Positions 29,277-40,372 of a stretch of 64,000 nt of DNA are shown here, piece by piece. The stretch is from Agarophyton chilense (Eukaryota > Rhodophyta > Florideophyceae > Gracilariales > Gracilariaceae). Position 1 is the first letter of the stretch; each line of letters starts with the position of its first letter. A program made the translations under genes and the position numbers. The stretch spans positions 558,001-622,000 of the forward strand of contig JARGXX010000138.1 in the NCBI GenBank assembly GCA_030374765.1. The letters run 5' to 3'. Under the pieces are notes generated by a model. That model did no database searches. It worked only from the letters and a program-made list of their open reading frames with translations, and was not told the origin of the DNA.

Positions 29277-32122
29277 TTGCTTAAGAAACTACCCCCGGAT
29301 AGAGAGGTAGAGATGAGAATTAATCTCAAAGTAGGAGAGAATCCTAAGATGGGACCAATCTATAAGTTATCTAAGATAGAACTGAATGAAATGAAGGAGC
29401 AGCTAAATGAACTCTTAACGCATGGCTTTATTAGACCAAGTATAAGTCCTTGGGGAAGCCAAGTTTTATTTACAAAGAAAAAAGATGGAGGTTTAAGAAT
29501 GTGTGTCGATTATCGAGCACTAAATAAACAGACCATAAAGAATCAAGTACCTCTCCCAAGAATTGATGAAGTATGGGATCAAGGAGGAGGTGCGAAATAC
29601 TTCTCTGTTATTGATTTAAGATCCGGCTATAATCAAATAAAAGTCAGAGAAGGCGATATAGAAAAAACCGCCTTTCGAACAAGATATGGGCAGTTTGAAT
29701 ATTTGGTTACGCCTGTTGGACTCACAGGTGCCCCGGGATGTTTCCAAACCTACATGAATATGTTATTCAGAGAATATTTAGATGATGTCATACTCGTTTA
29801 TCTTGATGATATACTGATATATAGTAAGACGAGAGATGAACATCTAAAACAACTAAAAAGAGTATTCCAAATACTCAAAAAGAATGAACTTTATGGAAAG
29901 TTGTCCAAAGGTGACTTTATGAAAGACTCCATTGAATACCTTGGACACATTTTAACATCAGACGGAATTAAAGCTAATCCAAAGAAAACTGAAGCTATTA
30001 GAAATTGGGAAATACCTTCGCATGTTGAGGAAGTACAAAGCTTTCTTGGCTTGTGTAACTATCACAGAAGATTTGTGGAAGACTTCTCGCGACTAGCAGC
30101 ACCTCTTTCTGGCCTTAAAAAGAAAGCTATTCCCTTTCAATGGCCATTGCCTCAACAAGAAGCTTTCATCAATCTTAAAGAAGCATTAAGTAACACACCC
30201 GTTCTAAGATGTGCAGACCCGACAAAGCCATACGAATTAACTACTGATGCATCCGAAATTGGAATAGGGGCAGTTCTTACTCAAACTGATGAGAGAGGAA
30301 CCAGACCAGTAGCTTATGCCTCAAGAAAGTTATCAAGTGCGGAACAAGGTTATTCCATACATGGACGGGAATTATTAGTAATTGCATAGGTTCTAGAAAT
30401 CTGGAGATCTTATTTGCATGAATCAGAGTTTACAATCTATACTGATCATCATCCACTAAAATACCTTGAATCGCAAAAAGTGCTTTCAAGAAAACAAGCA
30501 AAATGGGTGGAATTCATGCAAGAATTCGATTATGAAATAAAATATATAAAGGGGTATATATAATCAGGTTGCAGATGCTTTATCACGAAAACAGAAAGGT
30601 CTAGAAAAAGTTTCCACTGAGATAATCAGAAAACTCCTAAGCGTTACAACTATAAAAAATAAAAAAGATGATATTCTGAATGAATTAAAAGAGGGATATA
30701 AGGAAGATAAATTCTCCAAAGACATTATAGAAAATATCAAAGATCCATTTCATTGGCATAATAAAAGATTGTATTTCGATAATAGATTGTGTATCCCTGA
30801 AGGAGATATGAAACAACAACTATTAAATGACAACCATAAGTCATTAGTTGGAGCTCACAGAGGAATCCAACCAACAATATCATTAATGAAACGAGATTTA
30901 TTTTGGCCAGGTATGAATAAGGATATAAAAGAATTTGTTAGATGTTGTCCAGAATGCCAAGCAGCCAAAAGTACAAATCAAAAAATGATTGGACTTCTAC
31001 GACCGTTTCCTCCACCAACTTAGAAATGAGAAGTCATATCGATGGATTTCATATTTGATCTACCAAAAAACAAAGGATGGAATGCGTTCAATCCTTGTTC
31101 TCGTTGAAAAACTATCAAAGAGAACTCATTTCATAGCAATGAAAAACAATGTCAATGCAAGAGATACTGCAGAGATTCTCTACAAGGAAATCTACAAAAA
31201 TCATGGCCTACCGCGTTAGATCATATCCGACAGAGATTCGAGATTTACTTGGAATTTCTGGAAGGAATTGATGCAGATCTTGCGGGTGAAACTCAATCTG
31301 TCTACCGCATTTCACCCACAAACCGATGGACAATCTGAACGAGCATTTAGAACCTTGGAAGAGATGTTATGATATTTCATTACCTATACACAAACTGAGT
31401 GAGATATATACCTCCCTGCTCTCGAATTTGCGTATAACAATCATGTAAATGATGCTACTAAGGAAACGCCATTCTTCCTTGAATATGGTCATCATCCAGT
31501 TAGTATTTCGGACTTCCTTCATCACGATGATACCGAAATTATGAATGACGCAACGGAAAAATTCCTTAAAAACATCAAGTATGCTACTGAAACAGCTAAA
31601 GCATCAATAGAAGATACAAATTTGAGAATGATGGATGACATCAATGCTAAGCGCAAGGAGCAGAAATTTGAAGTAGGAGATAATGTTATGCTTTCAACAA
31701 AGAACCGTAATCTGAAAAAGGGACGAACGAAGAAGTTGTCTCCAAAGTACATTGGACCGTATACGGTGTGTAAGATTTTAGCCGCAGGGCAATCTTATGA
31801 ACTAGAATTACCGAAGAAGTTAGAGAGGATTCATCATACATTTCATGTATCACTTTTGAAACCGTTTTTACAACCAAACGATTCAGAAAGACAAGAAGTG
31901 AAAGAGATGAATTCCTCTAACGTGGAGAAAACCATAAACGTACCAGAAAACCGCATTGAAAAGATCCTCAATCATCGTATTCGAAGCAGTCGTCTTCAGT
32001 ATCTCGTGAACTATATGAACACAGACAAGAATGAGAATCAATGGGTGGATAGCTAGAAGTTGATCACATCAGCTGAACCGAAGTTAATCGAAGAATATAC
32101 ATCATGGAAGCAAACTGAGTAA
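29277..32122 (+). pseudogene. pol: pol of element D: RT, RNase H, integrase, chromodomain
   Basis: RT is intact in 29277-30389: KDGGLRMCVDYRALNKQ, FSVIDLRSGYNQI, and YLDD in VYLDDILIYS; RNase H begins TTDASEIGIGAVL. A TAG after ELLVIA, a frameshift near 30560 (NQVADALSRKQ continues) and further stops at about 31020, 31217, 31369 and 31404 break the rest. Integrase: zinc domain GAHRG...CCPECQAAK, catalytic blocks DFIFDLPKTKDG, SDRDSRFTWNFW and PQTDGQSERAFRTLEE. A GPY module (SPKYIGPYTVCKIL, FHVSLLKPF) and a chromodomain-like C-terminus (EKILNHRIRSSRLQYLVNY) place it among chromoviruses. Confidence 0.9.
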
Positions 32123-32262
32123 TCATCCCGGATTACGCCCGTTTGAGTCATGGAATATCCTTTTGCCGTCATATAGTTATTGGATGATTAGTGCAAACCT
32201 GGTTTCTACTCTTAAAGGAGAATGAAGTTGATCAGGAACGTATAGTATGGAATTTGTTTCAC

Positions 32263-32613
32263 ATGTGCCTTGGATTTTATGAGGTATACGGACCCTTCAT
32301 TACAACACAAGAGGATTTCAATCTACTGATTCCCATTAGTAACCACGTTCATATTGGATTTAGTACAAATGTATCGATTGAATTCCTTATCTATTATTAT
32401 CACTCTACCGTTGGAATGTATGAAAACCTTCCACAAGATAGTACATACTTGAAAGAAGAGGACATGTTGATTGACCGAATGGAAATTTGTTGGGAATTAG
32501 AAGTGCTTGTCTTTACTCCCGACCGAAGTCGTCTTGTCGTTCTCTCTCACTATCACTATTTTACCAACCGTCAAGACAATCATTGTGAAGCCCTACGTAT
32601 TTTTAGAGCTTAA
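32263..32613 (+). CDS. small ORF between pol and 3' LTR of element D
   Basis: 116 codons from the ATG at 32263 (the frame is open from 32188). The sequence MCLGFYEVYGPFITTQ onward is aromatic-rich, with YYYHSTVGMYENLPQD in the middle and no recognisable domain. It ends 55 bp before the 3' LTR. It does not resemble the antisense ORFs of C and G. It could be chance in an AT-rich sequence, or an accessory gene; no second copy is available in this window to test that. Confidence 0.35.
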   Translation: MCLGFYEVYGPFITTQEDFNLLIPISNHVHIGFSTNVSIEFLIYYYHSTVGMYENLPQDSTYLKEEDMLIDRMEICWELEVLVFTPDRSRLVVLSHYHYFTNRQDNHCEALRIFRA

Positions 32614-32668
32614 GAAAAACTGATTACGTTTAATCGAGGACGATTAAGGATTTTAAAGGAAGAGTAGT

Positions 32669-33069
32669 TGTTATGAGTTGATATACTTGCATGGAAGGAA
32701 CTTTTTCTTGGAATTCTATATTGATTTGTTGTTTAGAATTTGAACTTGCTGGAATATAGTGATGTAGAATAACGTAGGCTTATATTGTTATACTATTCTA
32801 TGTGACTGCAAAGTACTATAACTACCTAATGCAGTACGCCTACTTCATATTTTAAAAAAGTGTATATAAGCGCTTCTGAAGTCGCACTGGCTCTCTCTTC
32901 CTCCCCTGTCAAGTGCAGATCGGAAAGAATGCCTAGAAGTGCCTCCCCGACAGAAGCACCTGTTAAGAAAAGAATTGAATCGTTTTAATTTAATAGCATT
33001 TGCATCATTGCACCCATTACAGTAATTAGTAAGTTAAATACATACAAACCTGAAAACCCAATTGCTACA
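32669..33069 (+). repeat. 3' LTR of element D
   Basis: 401 bp, starting TGTTATGAG after the purine-rich AAAGGAAGAGTAG, ending GCTACA, followed by the target duplication CCCGG (33070-33074). It lacks about 11 bp of the T-rich run present in the 5' LTR. Confidence 0.92.
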
Positions 33070-33160
33070 CCCGGCGGCTGAGATCGACCCGTACACGTGT
33101 CACATGCAAGATCCTTCAGGGCCCGGCAGCTTACCGGGCTCTACCGTTATTATCGCTCCT

Positions 33161-33970
33161 TCACAGAATTGTGTGTGGTCGCAACAATCCCTTGTTCTTG
33201 GCCCGTTCTTCATTGTTATGTTGACAGGTGAGAGACGAGCCAACGTATTTCGCAACATCGTTGTACAGACCCTTCCAGTAGAACGACCTCGCGCATTGGT
33301 AAAAGGTATTTTCTACTGCAAAATAGGCGCAAGTGTGTATTTCGGCGACGGTTTTCTTTCTTTGATCTCGTGCTTGTGATACATAGAGACTTCGTGTGTC
33401 TGCTTCTTTCGGGTAGGCATTCCTGCCATCCGTTAATATAGTCTTCCTATTCATTGTGTAGTTGCATGCATACATACGGACTTTCTTATAATGCTGCTTC
33501 TCCTCGTTCAAAAACCACGCAATGAGTTCCTTCGACCATTTTTCAGTAGCATAACATTTCTGAATTCTCTGCATTCGAGTGTTGTCCTTCAGATGTAATG
33601 TATTCAAAATCACGGAACTTGCGACATTTTTACTTAGTGCATCAACAGCACAATTCTTCGAGCCCGGAACATGTTCCACTGTAAAATTATAGCTTTGCGG
33701 CTCAGCGATCCATCGAATCTGTCTTCCATTCAACTTGGTCTTAGACTGTAGATATTTGATTAGGTCATGGTCTGTCTTCAGAATGAATGGTCTTTCTCTC
33801 TGGTAAACCGCAAATGATCTCAATGAAATCATTACTGCTAACAATTCCTGGTCTTCCGTATCCCATCTCATTTCGGTATCTATCCATCGATTAGATAAAT
33901 ATGCGACTGGGTGATTATTTTCCTCAAGGGTCACTTTCGTGGCCAGTTTAGACGCATCTGTCGTGAGCAC
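33161..33970 (-). pseudogene. RNase H and integrase zinc domain of element E
   Basis: 269 open codons. RNase H begins LTTDASKLATKVTL and includes TEDQELLAVMISLRSF, FILKTDHDLIKYL and the C-terminal CAVDALSKN. The integrase zinc-binding part follows: VAEIHTCAYFAVENTFYQCARSFYWKGL and SSLTCQHNNEERAKNKGLL. The usual H-H-C-C ligands are partly altered (EIHTCAYFAVENT; LTCQHNN where CX2C is expected). The frame runs into non-element DNA near 33160; there is no catalytic core. Confidence 0.83.
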
Positions 33971-34039
33971 GAAGGGTTTAGTCGAAGAAGGATGGCTGAG
34001 AAGTGGTAGATTCGTATGGTTTTTTTTTCTTACTCGAAC

Positions 34040-35206
34040 GCATTTGTTTCTCTTTCACTCCATATGAAATCCTTTTTTCGAACCAAATTAGTCAATGGCA
34101 ACACCGTACCAGAGTAGTTCTTCATGAATCTTCGGTAGAAATTGCCAGGCCGAAGAACCCCTGCACTTTCTTGACATTTTTTGGTGTAGGTCATTCTTGA
34201 CCAGCATTAATCAATCTTCTCTGAGTCTTTATTCCTTCAAAAGTAACTTCGTATCTAAGGTAATCGACTTCTCCAAGTCCAAAAGCTTTTTTCTTGGTCG
34301 GCCGTACAGCTTGTACTTACGCAAAACTTCAAACGCATACATCAGGTGTTTTGGGTGCTCTCCCACAGACCTACGGTGTATTAATATATCATCAAGATAC
34401 AATACCATAAATTCATCAAGAAGATACTGGACCTAAGTGGCGAGGAGGCGGGAGAACGCTGCTGGAGCGTACGTCAGTCCGACACATAAAAGCCTCCACT
34501 GGAAATAACCAAATCGGGTTCTTATAGCCGTTTTGTGACAGTTTTCGTCCCTCATTGTTATCTGATGGTTCTCCCAAATGAGGTTAAGTTGAGAAACAAT
34601 GGATGCACCAGCTACGTTGTCGATCGTCTCGTCGATTAGTGGGACCGGGCTAAAATCAAGAATCATGATCTTGTTTAAAGTTCTGTAGTCGCAAATAATA
34701 CGTAAATCATCGTTATTCTTCTTCAGAAAGATTACAAGTGCGACATGTAGCGATTAGGTTGATCGAAGCACTCCCCAGTCAGAATACTCCTGCTACTGTA
34801 GCTTCAGCTCTTTCAACTCTTTTGGGGACAATCGGATACCTGGTCTTACTGGAGGGGGTGCTCCGGGTTTGACGTTAATTGCAAACCCCATTTCACAGGT
34901 TAGGGGTAGTTCTTCTGGAAATTCTTCCCGAATTATGTCTTCATAGTCAGGAAGTATATCCTCGAAGCAATTATTTGTCTTCAAATTTTCTAAGTGAGAA
35001 GGCATACGTTCAGTACTTCGATCCATGCACAACTCACAGGTATCGTTTTTCAGTACCCGTGTTAGATTCTTGAATGACTTTCGTTTCAACATTTTAGTGT
35101 GGCAGAAGTTCTTAATCGACCTTGGAAGAACCTTTTTTGACCAATCAGATCTTGTTAAGAATAGTGAGTTTCTAGCCCAATTGATTTCTGGATTCTGATT
35201 CCTCAA
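34040..35206 (-). pseudogene. reverse transcriptase of element E
   Basis: The first segment (35206-34793) is the linker into RT and ends FAINVKPGAPPPVRPGIRLS. After a stop, RT continues: DDLRIICDYRTLNKI, PVPLIDETIDNVAGA and RFGYFQWRLLCVGLTYAPAAFSRLL (34666-34433), then, after another stop, VLYLDDILIHRRSV with an intact YLDD box around 34400. A catalytic-aspartate block reads SQLNLIWENHQI instead of the usual DL.SGY, so the first aspartate is lost. Clearly inactive. Confidence 0.82.
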
Positions 35207-35233
35207 CCAAGATCTTTTTAAAACAAAAACTAA

Positions 35234-35530
35234 TTAATCTTCTTCACTATTCATATCGATGAGGAATAAACTCTCAGTAGACAAATATCCGTTGACATTA
35301 AACACTAAAGGGAGTTTACGAATGACTGGTCTTGCTGTTTTGTCTCCAAATTCAACATCGACGCCAGCTCTATCCTCAACATCAAGACCGAACTTCTGAG
35401 CCGTTTTAATTGCCATGGAGTTATGGGAAGCAAAGTAATCAACAATCATGAAAATAAGATGTCCACTAAAGGTTGCGTCGAACATCCAGTTGTCTTCCTC
35501 TACCATGTTCATGGCAGGAAGGCGAGGCAT
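35234..35530 (-). pseudogene. aspartic protease of element E, active site altered
   Basis: 98 codons. The segment IFMIVDYFASHNSMAIKTAQ aligns with retropepsin active sites of the type ..LVDSGASHNF.. , so the DSG triad is changed to DYF while the flanking ASHN is kept. The rest (AGVDVEFGDKTARPVIRKL, LPLVFNVNGY) fits the following beta strands. Assignment rests on motif and on position between gag and RT. Confidence 0.65.
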
Positions 35531-35953
35531 TATGATGATGCCTTCAGGAGCCGCACTGCCCTGCGGAGTTAATTTTTTTAGTTCGTGTTTGTTTGACTTT
35601 TGCCTTCTTCACGACAAGCATGTTGAGGGTCACTCCAGCCCTTGCGTTCACACTTGACACATCTGTCATGCTTCCTGTATAGAGTATTTTATATTCTCTT
35701 AGCCGGACCCAGCTGACAGTGTTATTGTCTTTACGGCTAGGCTTCGCGTCCTTCGTGGGGTGGAAGAACGTGTTTCCTCTCTTGTTCTTCTTGTTTTCGA
35801 ATTCTCTTTTTTCCTAGTTTGTATTCTTCTGAAACTCAACACTTACTTTCACTGAGAGCTTCAATACCCTGTCGTAGTGGTATGCCACGTGAATACTTGT
35901 ACGACCTGTACGGTTAAGGATTTTGTAATAAAAGAAGCGTTCAGCAAACATTC

Positions 35954-36586
35954 TCATGTGGGATTGGGGTGGTCTGTTGAAAAATGAATGTAGGCCTCAT
36001 TCTTTGGATTACCACACAACGTAACAAAGTCTTCAAAAGATTCTATATGCTCCTTCAAATCGTTTGAATGTTTCAGCCTAATATCCATCAGCTGCACACG
36101 TGCGACGGCTTTCTTGTTTGTAGGAAAAAAAACATCAATCATCTCACGCTTCAAATCTTCAAGCGTCTGAGGTTTCTGTTTTTCACGTTCTAAATGAATA
36201 ATCTACAAGACTGCGCGGTCCTGCAAGTGAAATTCGGCCAAAGCCACCAATTTTTCTTCATAGTAGTTCCATAAGGTTCCGTACTTTGCGGTTGAGAGAA
36301 ACAAACTTTTCACTCACACAGATCTGCGGTCGGCAGTAGTTGTCCCTTCGAAAAGCAAAACCGGTGGAGACTTGAAAGCATTAGCGCAAGTATTACTCTG
36401 ATTTCCAACAGTTTTCTGACCATTGTTTAGCTGCACTTGAAGAGTCTTGATGAGATCAGCCGGCTGCTGCACTGTCGTTTGCAAGACACTCAGCTGCTGC
36501 TGTAACTGTGAAGCATCAGTTTGTTCCACATCATGATTTTCTTCACCGATTAACGGCTGCGCGTAACTGCGCTCATTTCTGCCCAT
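35954..36586 (-). pseudogene. gag of element E
   Basis: Two pieces. The first, from the ATG at 36586, is 90 codons with a Gln-rich coiled coil (QLQQQLSVLQTTVQQPADL) and ends in a stop soon after SPPVLLFEG. The second (36154-35954) holds capsid-like sequence (KKAVARVQLMDIRLKHSNDL, EHIESFEDFVTLCG). Between them the capsid core is broken by stops. A possible metal-binding segment CVKCERKG lies near 35660. Assignment as gag follows from position before protease. Confidence 0.6.
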
Positions 36587-36711
36587 TTGTTCCTGAAATC
36601 GTTAGATGCTACCAAATTTAAGAAAGGAGAGATTCTGATGGTTAAACTTCAACTTTACTCACTGCAACGATGGAGTATACTGCTTCTGTCGTTGTGGCAC
36701 AAATCATGTAG

Positions 36712-36719
36712 CTTATATA
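36712..36719 (-). promoter_or_regulatory. TATA box, probable LTR promoter of element E
   Basis: TATATAAG on the minus strand, about 125 bp upstream of the gag ATG and about 95 bp upstream of the primer site. The same octamer stands in the element D LTR and before both membrane-protein genes. Confidence 0.55.
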
Positions 36720-36739
36720 GACATACTTGGGACCGCTTC

Positions 36740-39000
36740 TATGTTTGAATCTGATTCACACATATGAATTTGTAATAAGCGGTTGCTACGTAATAACAAT
36801 AAATGGATGTCACGTAACGTATTACACCCACCGTTAAGAGTCAAACTATGGAAATGTTTCGACGCCTGAAGCGGTCCTAGCTACCCAAACCTTGCAATAA
36901 ACTTTATTGCGTTCTACAACGAAGCACTGGCATCTATTGTAGCAACATCAATCGATAAAAAAACATGACTGTTTCATTTCGATGAGGTTTTGCCACTGAA
37001 TTCTGAACAAAGAAATCCTATCCATCTTTTGCAACTGCCCACAATATGTGTTATGCGTAATCTAACTAATCTGATAAAGAAGACACCGCCAATCCAACCA
37101 CTGAACACAAGGCATACTCCACCTCAAACCTCTTCATGAAATACAGTGAAAGTTCTAAAAAATCCCAATTTCATAACATGGGCTTTCTGCTTTGCATGCT
37201 TGCGGTTGTGCGATACAATGATCCATTTTGAATGTTGGTTCATATATGTGTGAAACAGGGAACCTGTTCTACAACCATCAAAAATTTGAAAAAGAAGTTG
37301 CCCCAAAGCACTCTTTCTCTCAGTACCACAAAGCAGAAGACGCCTTTAGAGAGTTTTGAGAAAACGAGAATGAATAATATCGGATCGAAAATATTTCGAG
37401 TTATGTGATATTCTGTGCTTTTTGCGCGTTCAGTGATGCGTTTTAAATGGGATGATCCAAAAGTAAAGCAGCGTGTGCACATACGCACCGGCAATAATTT
37501 AGAGAATAGGCATGTCAAACCTGCTTTTGGGTTCCGAATGCTCAAGAGAAAGATAACATGGATTCTGGGATAACTAATTTTATCTTTCTGTCCCTGCTCC
37601 ATCACACAAGCGTGCTATTCTATGAACTGGTAAAAACTTGTTTCGCATACGCCAAATTTGCAGTCTTGAATAGTCTGAAACTCTAGACAGGTGTCGCTAA
37701 CCCTGATGGAATGCAGTACACTCGAACGCGGATAATTCTGTGAAGTGTTGACTTGAGTTCCTTTTTCTCGACTCAGTCTCTGTTCTTTTGTTCTTTTATA
37801 TGGCTTTAAAGCACTTCTAAATTGTTCTAGACGCATATCATTTTGTTCTAAGATAGTTCTTGCCTTTTCTACATAAAGTTTTATAGAAGCTTCTAGAGTC
37901 TTCTACATATTTGTATTACATAAAGCAGTTTCCAGTTGCATTCTGGAACCTTCTAGAGGTTTCTACAACACAGCACACCCCATCTAGAATCCTATCGTTG
38001 GGTAACAAGAGTGCTGGTGTGTCTTTTATTTATTGATTCATGCGGCTTCGATTTGAAAATTTAGGATTTTCAGGATGGACCTAATGTACTTATTCCTTAA
38101 TTCTGAAAGCAAGTTCTAATAAAAAAGAATATCTAAAACATATTGATAGTTACAAGCAGTGTATATACTTTTCTTTAGGTCAAGTTATCTGTAATTATAT
38201 TGACTTTAACGATTAGTATAGAACGTTCATTCGTTAGTATACAACGTTCATTATTTGACTTTGTCGTTATAGTAGTTTAAGCTACACTAAGGTCACACAG
38301 CATTACTATAGACTTGAGCTATTTAAAAATTTTACGTTTACGCTCTAGTACAATTCGTTAGGTTGTAACAACTTTACAACCCACATAACGAACATACCTA
38401 CGTACTACTCGAAAGCCTGCAAGTAAAGCTCCTGTCTCTGCTTGCTCTTCCGACTCTCGGGATAAGCAGAAAGCGCAGACAATACTCTCTTTCCTCATTT
38501 TTCAGTGCATTTACTCGCATATGCGCGCATTTTCACAGTATAATTTTTTAGAAGCTTAAATATTCGTTTAAAATGAATATCTCGCTAATATTCTCATGGC
38601 ATGCTATTCAATATGGCATTCGTAGCCGGAGGACTAGGTAGAATTTATATAACATATTGCACATCAAAGATATTGCGCATGACATTTTTGTCTACTGTTC
38701 AAGATCCCTTGAAGATATTGAGAGATATTGAGAGATATTGAGAGTATCGGATACAAAATGGGGCAAAATAGGGTGCTGTATGCAATACTACAGATATATT
38801 TCAGTGCTTTAGAACCAATCAGATCAGTTCTACACCTCATAACCTTTAAAACATTTTCAGACTCCGATATGCCTCTGTTTCAAATAAAACGATTGAAACA
38901 TGAATGACATTGGTAATCTTCTCTATATTACATAACTTTTCGCCAAAGACACATTTATTCGAAACACATATTTCCCGCATCCTCAAGGAATTGAATGCTC
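36740..39000. other. AT-rich stretch without a gene, with short repeats
   Basis: No coding frame here is convincing. It includes two arrays of heat-shock-element-like pentamers (listed separately), two 19-bp near-identical tandem copies of TTAGTATAGAACGTTCATT at 38213-38231 and 38234-38252 (one mismatch), and a threefold 10-bp repeat AGAGATATTG at 38711-38744. Part of it probably belongs to the LTR of element E. Confidence 0.6.
37885..37963. promoter_or_regulatory. two heat-shock-element-like arrays
   Basis: 37885-37905 reads GAAgcTTCtaGAGtcTTC; 37941-37963 reads TTCtgGAAccTTCtaGAGgtTTC, five alternating units with 2-nt spacing and only one deviation (GAG for GAA). This matches the nGAAn array bound by trimeric heat-shock factor. 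The target gene is unclear. Confidence 0.5.
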
Positions 39001-39021
39001 AAATGTATATTTTTCAGGGCC

Positions 39022-40293
39022 TTACACTAGACAGACGGACGCAATATAATCATCGGTCGTTGGCCACTGATCAGCGAAGAAAATGTACGCAATTGTGAAG
39101 CCGTAGTTGTCTGCAGAGTCTGCCAGAGATTTCTCAAGTTGATTGACGCGAGAGTTATAAAATGAGGTGAAGTAAGTTTTTTCGAAGCCTCCATTTCTCG
39201 TGGGGGTGTCTTCACAGTTCGGAAGTGCTAATACATAGTCATCGTACGCTGGGCGGATTAAACTTGCCAAATTATCTTCGTAACCGACGGCATCTCTCGG
39301 CCGCGAAGTTTGCACAACAAATTTAGACACAAATGTGTGTCGTACCAAAGGGTCGGATGGGCATGTATATGTACACAAGGGAAGAGGTATTTCAATTCGG
39401 TTGTAATAAAAAATAGCTTCTGGACAACCGCGCACCAACTCGTGAAGATCATCTATAGCCGAATCCGACACAATGAATTTGTAACATCCGTTTTCAATTT
39501 CCACTTCTTTTTCACCTTCACATTCCAGACCGGCCAGTTCACTGCAAAGCGACGACTCGGTGTCGTTACACTTGGATGCGTCTTCTTTTGTTGACATTAT
39601 GGCGTCAGCAATCTTCGATGCATTCAGCTGGCAGTTCACTTCCGCAAGTTTGGGTCCGAGCTTATCCAGAAGTTGAGTTGCCCACGTCATGGCTTCTGCC
39701 TGCGTTACAGCTTTCACACGGCGTTGTGTTGAGCCGTCCACTTGCCGTCTGGTGCTTACAGGATATATGTAGTATCCCGCTTGAACAGTGGTGCTCGTCC
39801 CTTTCGTAGTTAACACCAATCTCGCTCTGCAAAACAGTCCTCCACTGCAATCTCCGGTGGGTACAGCCTCTTCTGTGACAACCTCCTCGTCAGAGGGATC
39901 CTTCTCGATGCTCGAATCCGTGCGAATGAAGCTTTGAGACGGGAAATATGGGATGCGTGGAGCGCCTGCGTCAAAGTCGTTGTAGAACTCACGGACGGGG
40001 AACTGGGTGTTCGCGTAGAGCGAAGTGCGGTGCCAGAAGGTGGGAAAGTTCGGCAACACACGGCTTACGCGAGATCGGCGATAAATGCGGTCGAATTGCG
40101 ATGAATCAGTGACCAGCAGCACGGTTCCCACTAGCGCAGCAATCGCCAACACCGCTCTCACCTTGGAGGAGCCCAAAGAGACACGGAAACGGCGCGACAC
40201 ATGACGCTCCGAGACCTGTGCGTGGGAGGAAGTGTTCAAAAGATTCGCAGCTTCGGAACTGCCCGGTAAAGAGTCATAGTGAGCGTTATTCAT
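39022..40293 (-). CDS. putative type II membrane protein, copy 1
   Basis: 423 codons from the ATG at 40293, 72 bp downstream of a TATATAAG box; no intron. A cytoplasmic N-terminus of about 44 residues with basic clusters (RHVSRRFRVSLGSSKVR) is followed by one hydrophobic segment (AVLAIAALVGTVLLV, residues 47-61), then a luminal or extracellular domain with about 13 cysteines (GDCSGGLFCRARL, KCNDTESSLCSELAGLEC, LCTYTCPSDP) and acidic stretches. This suggests a signal-anchor protein with a disulfide-rich ectodomain. I recognise no family. The open frame, core promoter and second intact copy indicate a real gene. Compared with copy 2, it has eight additional residues (EKTYFTSF) near the C-terminus. 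Confidence 0.8.
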   Translation of the reverse strand: MNNAHYDSLPGSSEAANLLNTSSHAQVSERHVSRRFRVSLGSSKVRAVLAIAALVGTVLLVTDSSQFDRIYRRSRVSRVLPNFPTFWHRTSLYANTQFPVREFYNDFDAGAPRIPYFPSQSFIRTDSSIEKDPSDEEVVTEEAVPTGDCSGGLFCRARLVLTTKGTSTTVQAGYYIYPVSTRRQVDGSTQRRVKAVTQAEAMTWATQLLDKLGPKLAEVNCQLNASKIADAIMSTKEDASKCNDTESSLCSELAGLECEGEKEVEIENGCYKFIVSDSAIDDLHELVRGCPEAIFYYNRIEIPLPLCTYTCPSDPLVRHTFVSKFVVQTSRPRDAVGYEDNLASLIRPAYDDYVLALPNCEDTPTRNGGFEKTYFTSFYNSRVNQLEKSLADSADNYGFTIAYIFFADQWPTTDDYIASVCLV

Positions 40294-40364
40294 GATGGCT
40301 AATACTTTGCTGCCACACAGACTGCTCCTTTTTCGAGAGAGACACAGTGGTGTGATGAAACGTT

Positions 40365-40372
40365 CTTATATA
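40365..40372 (-). promoter_or_regulatory. TATA box of membrane-protein gene copy 1
   Basis: TATATAAG on the minus strand, 72 bp before the ATG; the predicted transcription start about 30 bp downstream would give a short leader. The identical box is present at copy 2. Confidence 0.75.

Larger units (their letters stand above)
26361..33069 (+). mobile_element. Ty3/Gypsy element D (chromovirus type), complete with target duplication
   Basis: 6.7 kb, bounded by LTRs TGTTATGAG...GCTACA and by the 5-bp duplication CCCGG (26356-26360 and 33070-33074). Order: 5' LTR, primer site TGGTAGCATC, an extra zinc-finger ORF, gag, protease, RT, RNase H, integrase, chromodomain, a short extra ORF, 3' LTR. LTRs differ at about 24 positions in 400 plus an indel, so the insertion is not recent. 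Internal stops and frameshifts disable pol. Much more AT-rich than elements A, C and G and not closely related to them. Confidence 0.93.
33150..36720 (-). mobile_element. Ty3/Gypsy element E, truncated in integrase
   Basis: Minus-strand element. From high to low coordinates: a TATA box, a primer site (TGGTAGCATCTAACG on the minus strand, about 36603-36617, sharing TGGTAGCATC with element D), gag, protease, RT, RNase H and the integrase zinc domain; it stops near 33150, so the integrase core and 3' LTR are missing. LTR edges are not resolved. Its proteins are distinct from those of A, C, D and G. Several stops. Confidence 0.8.

Noticed and set aside
39576-39809. Plus-strand frames within the membrane-protein gene (and mirror frames in the other arm)
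   Set aside because: They are antisense shadows; identity between arms explains their duplication.
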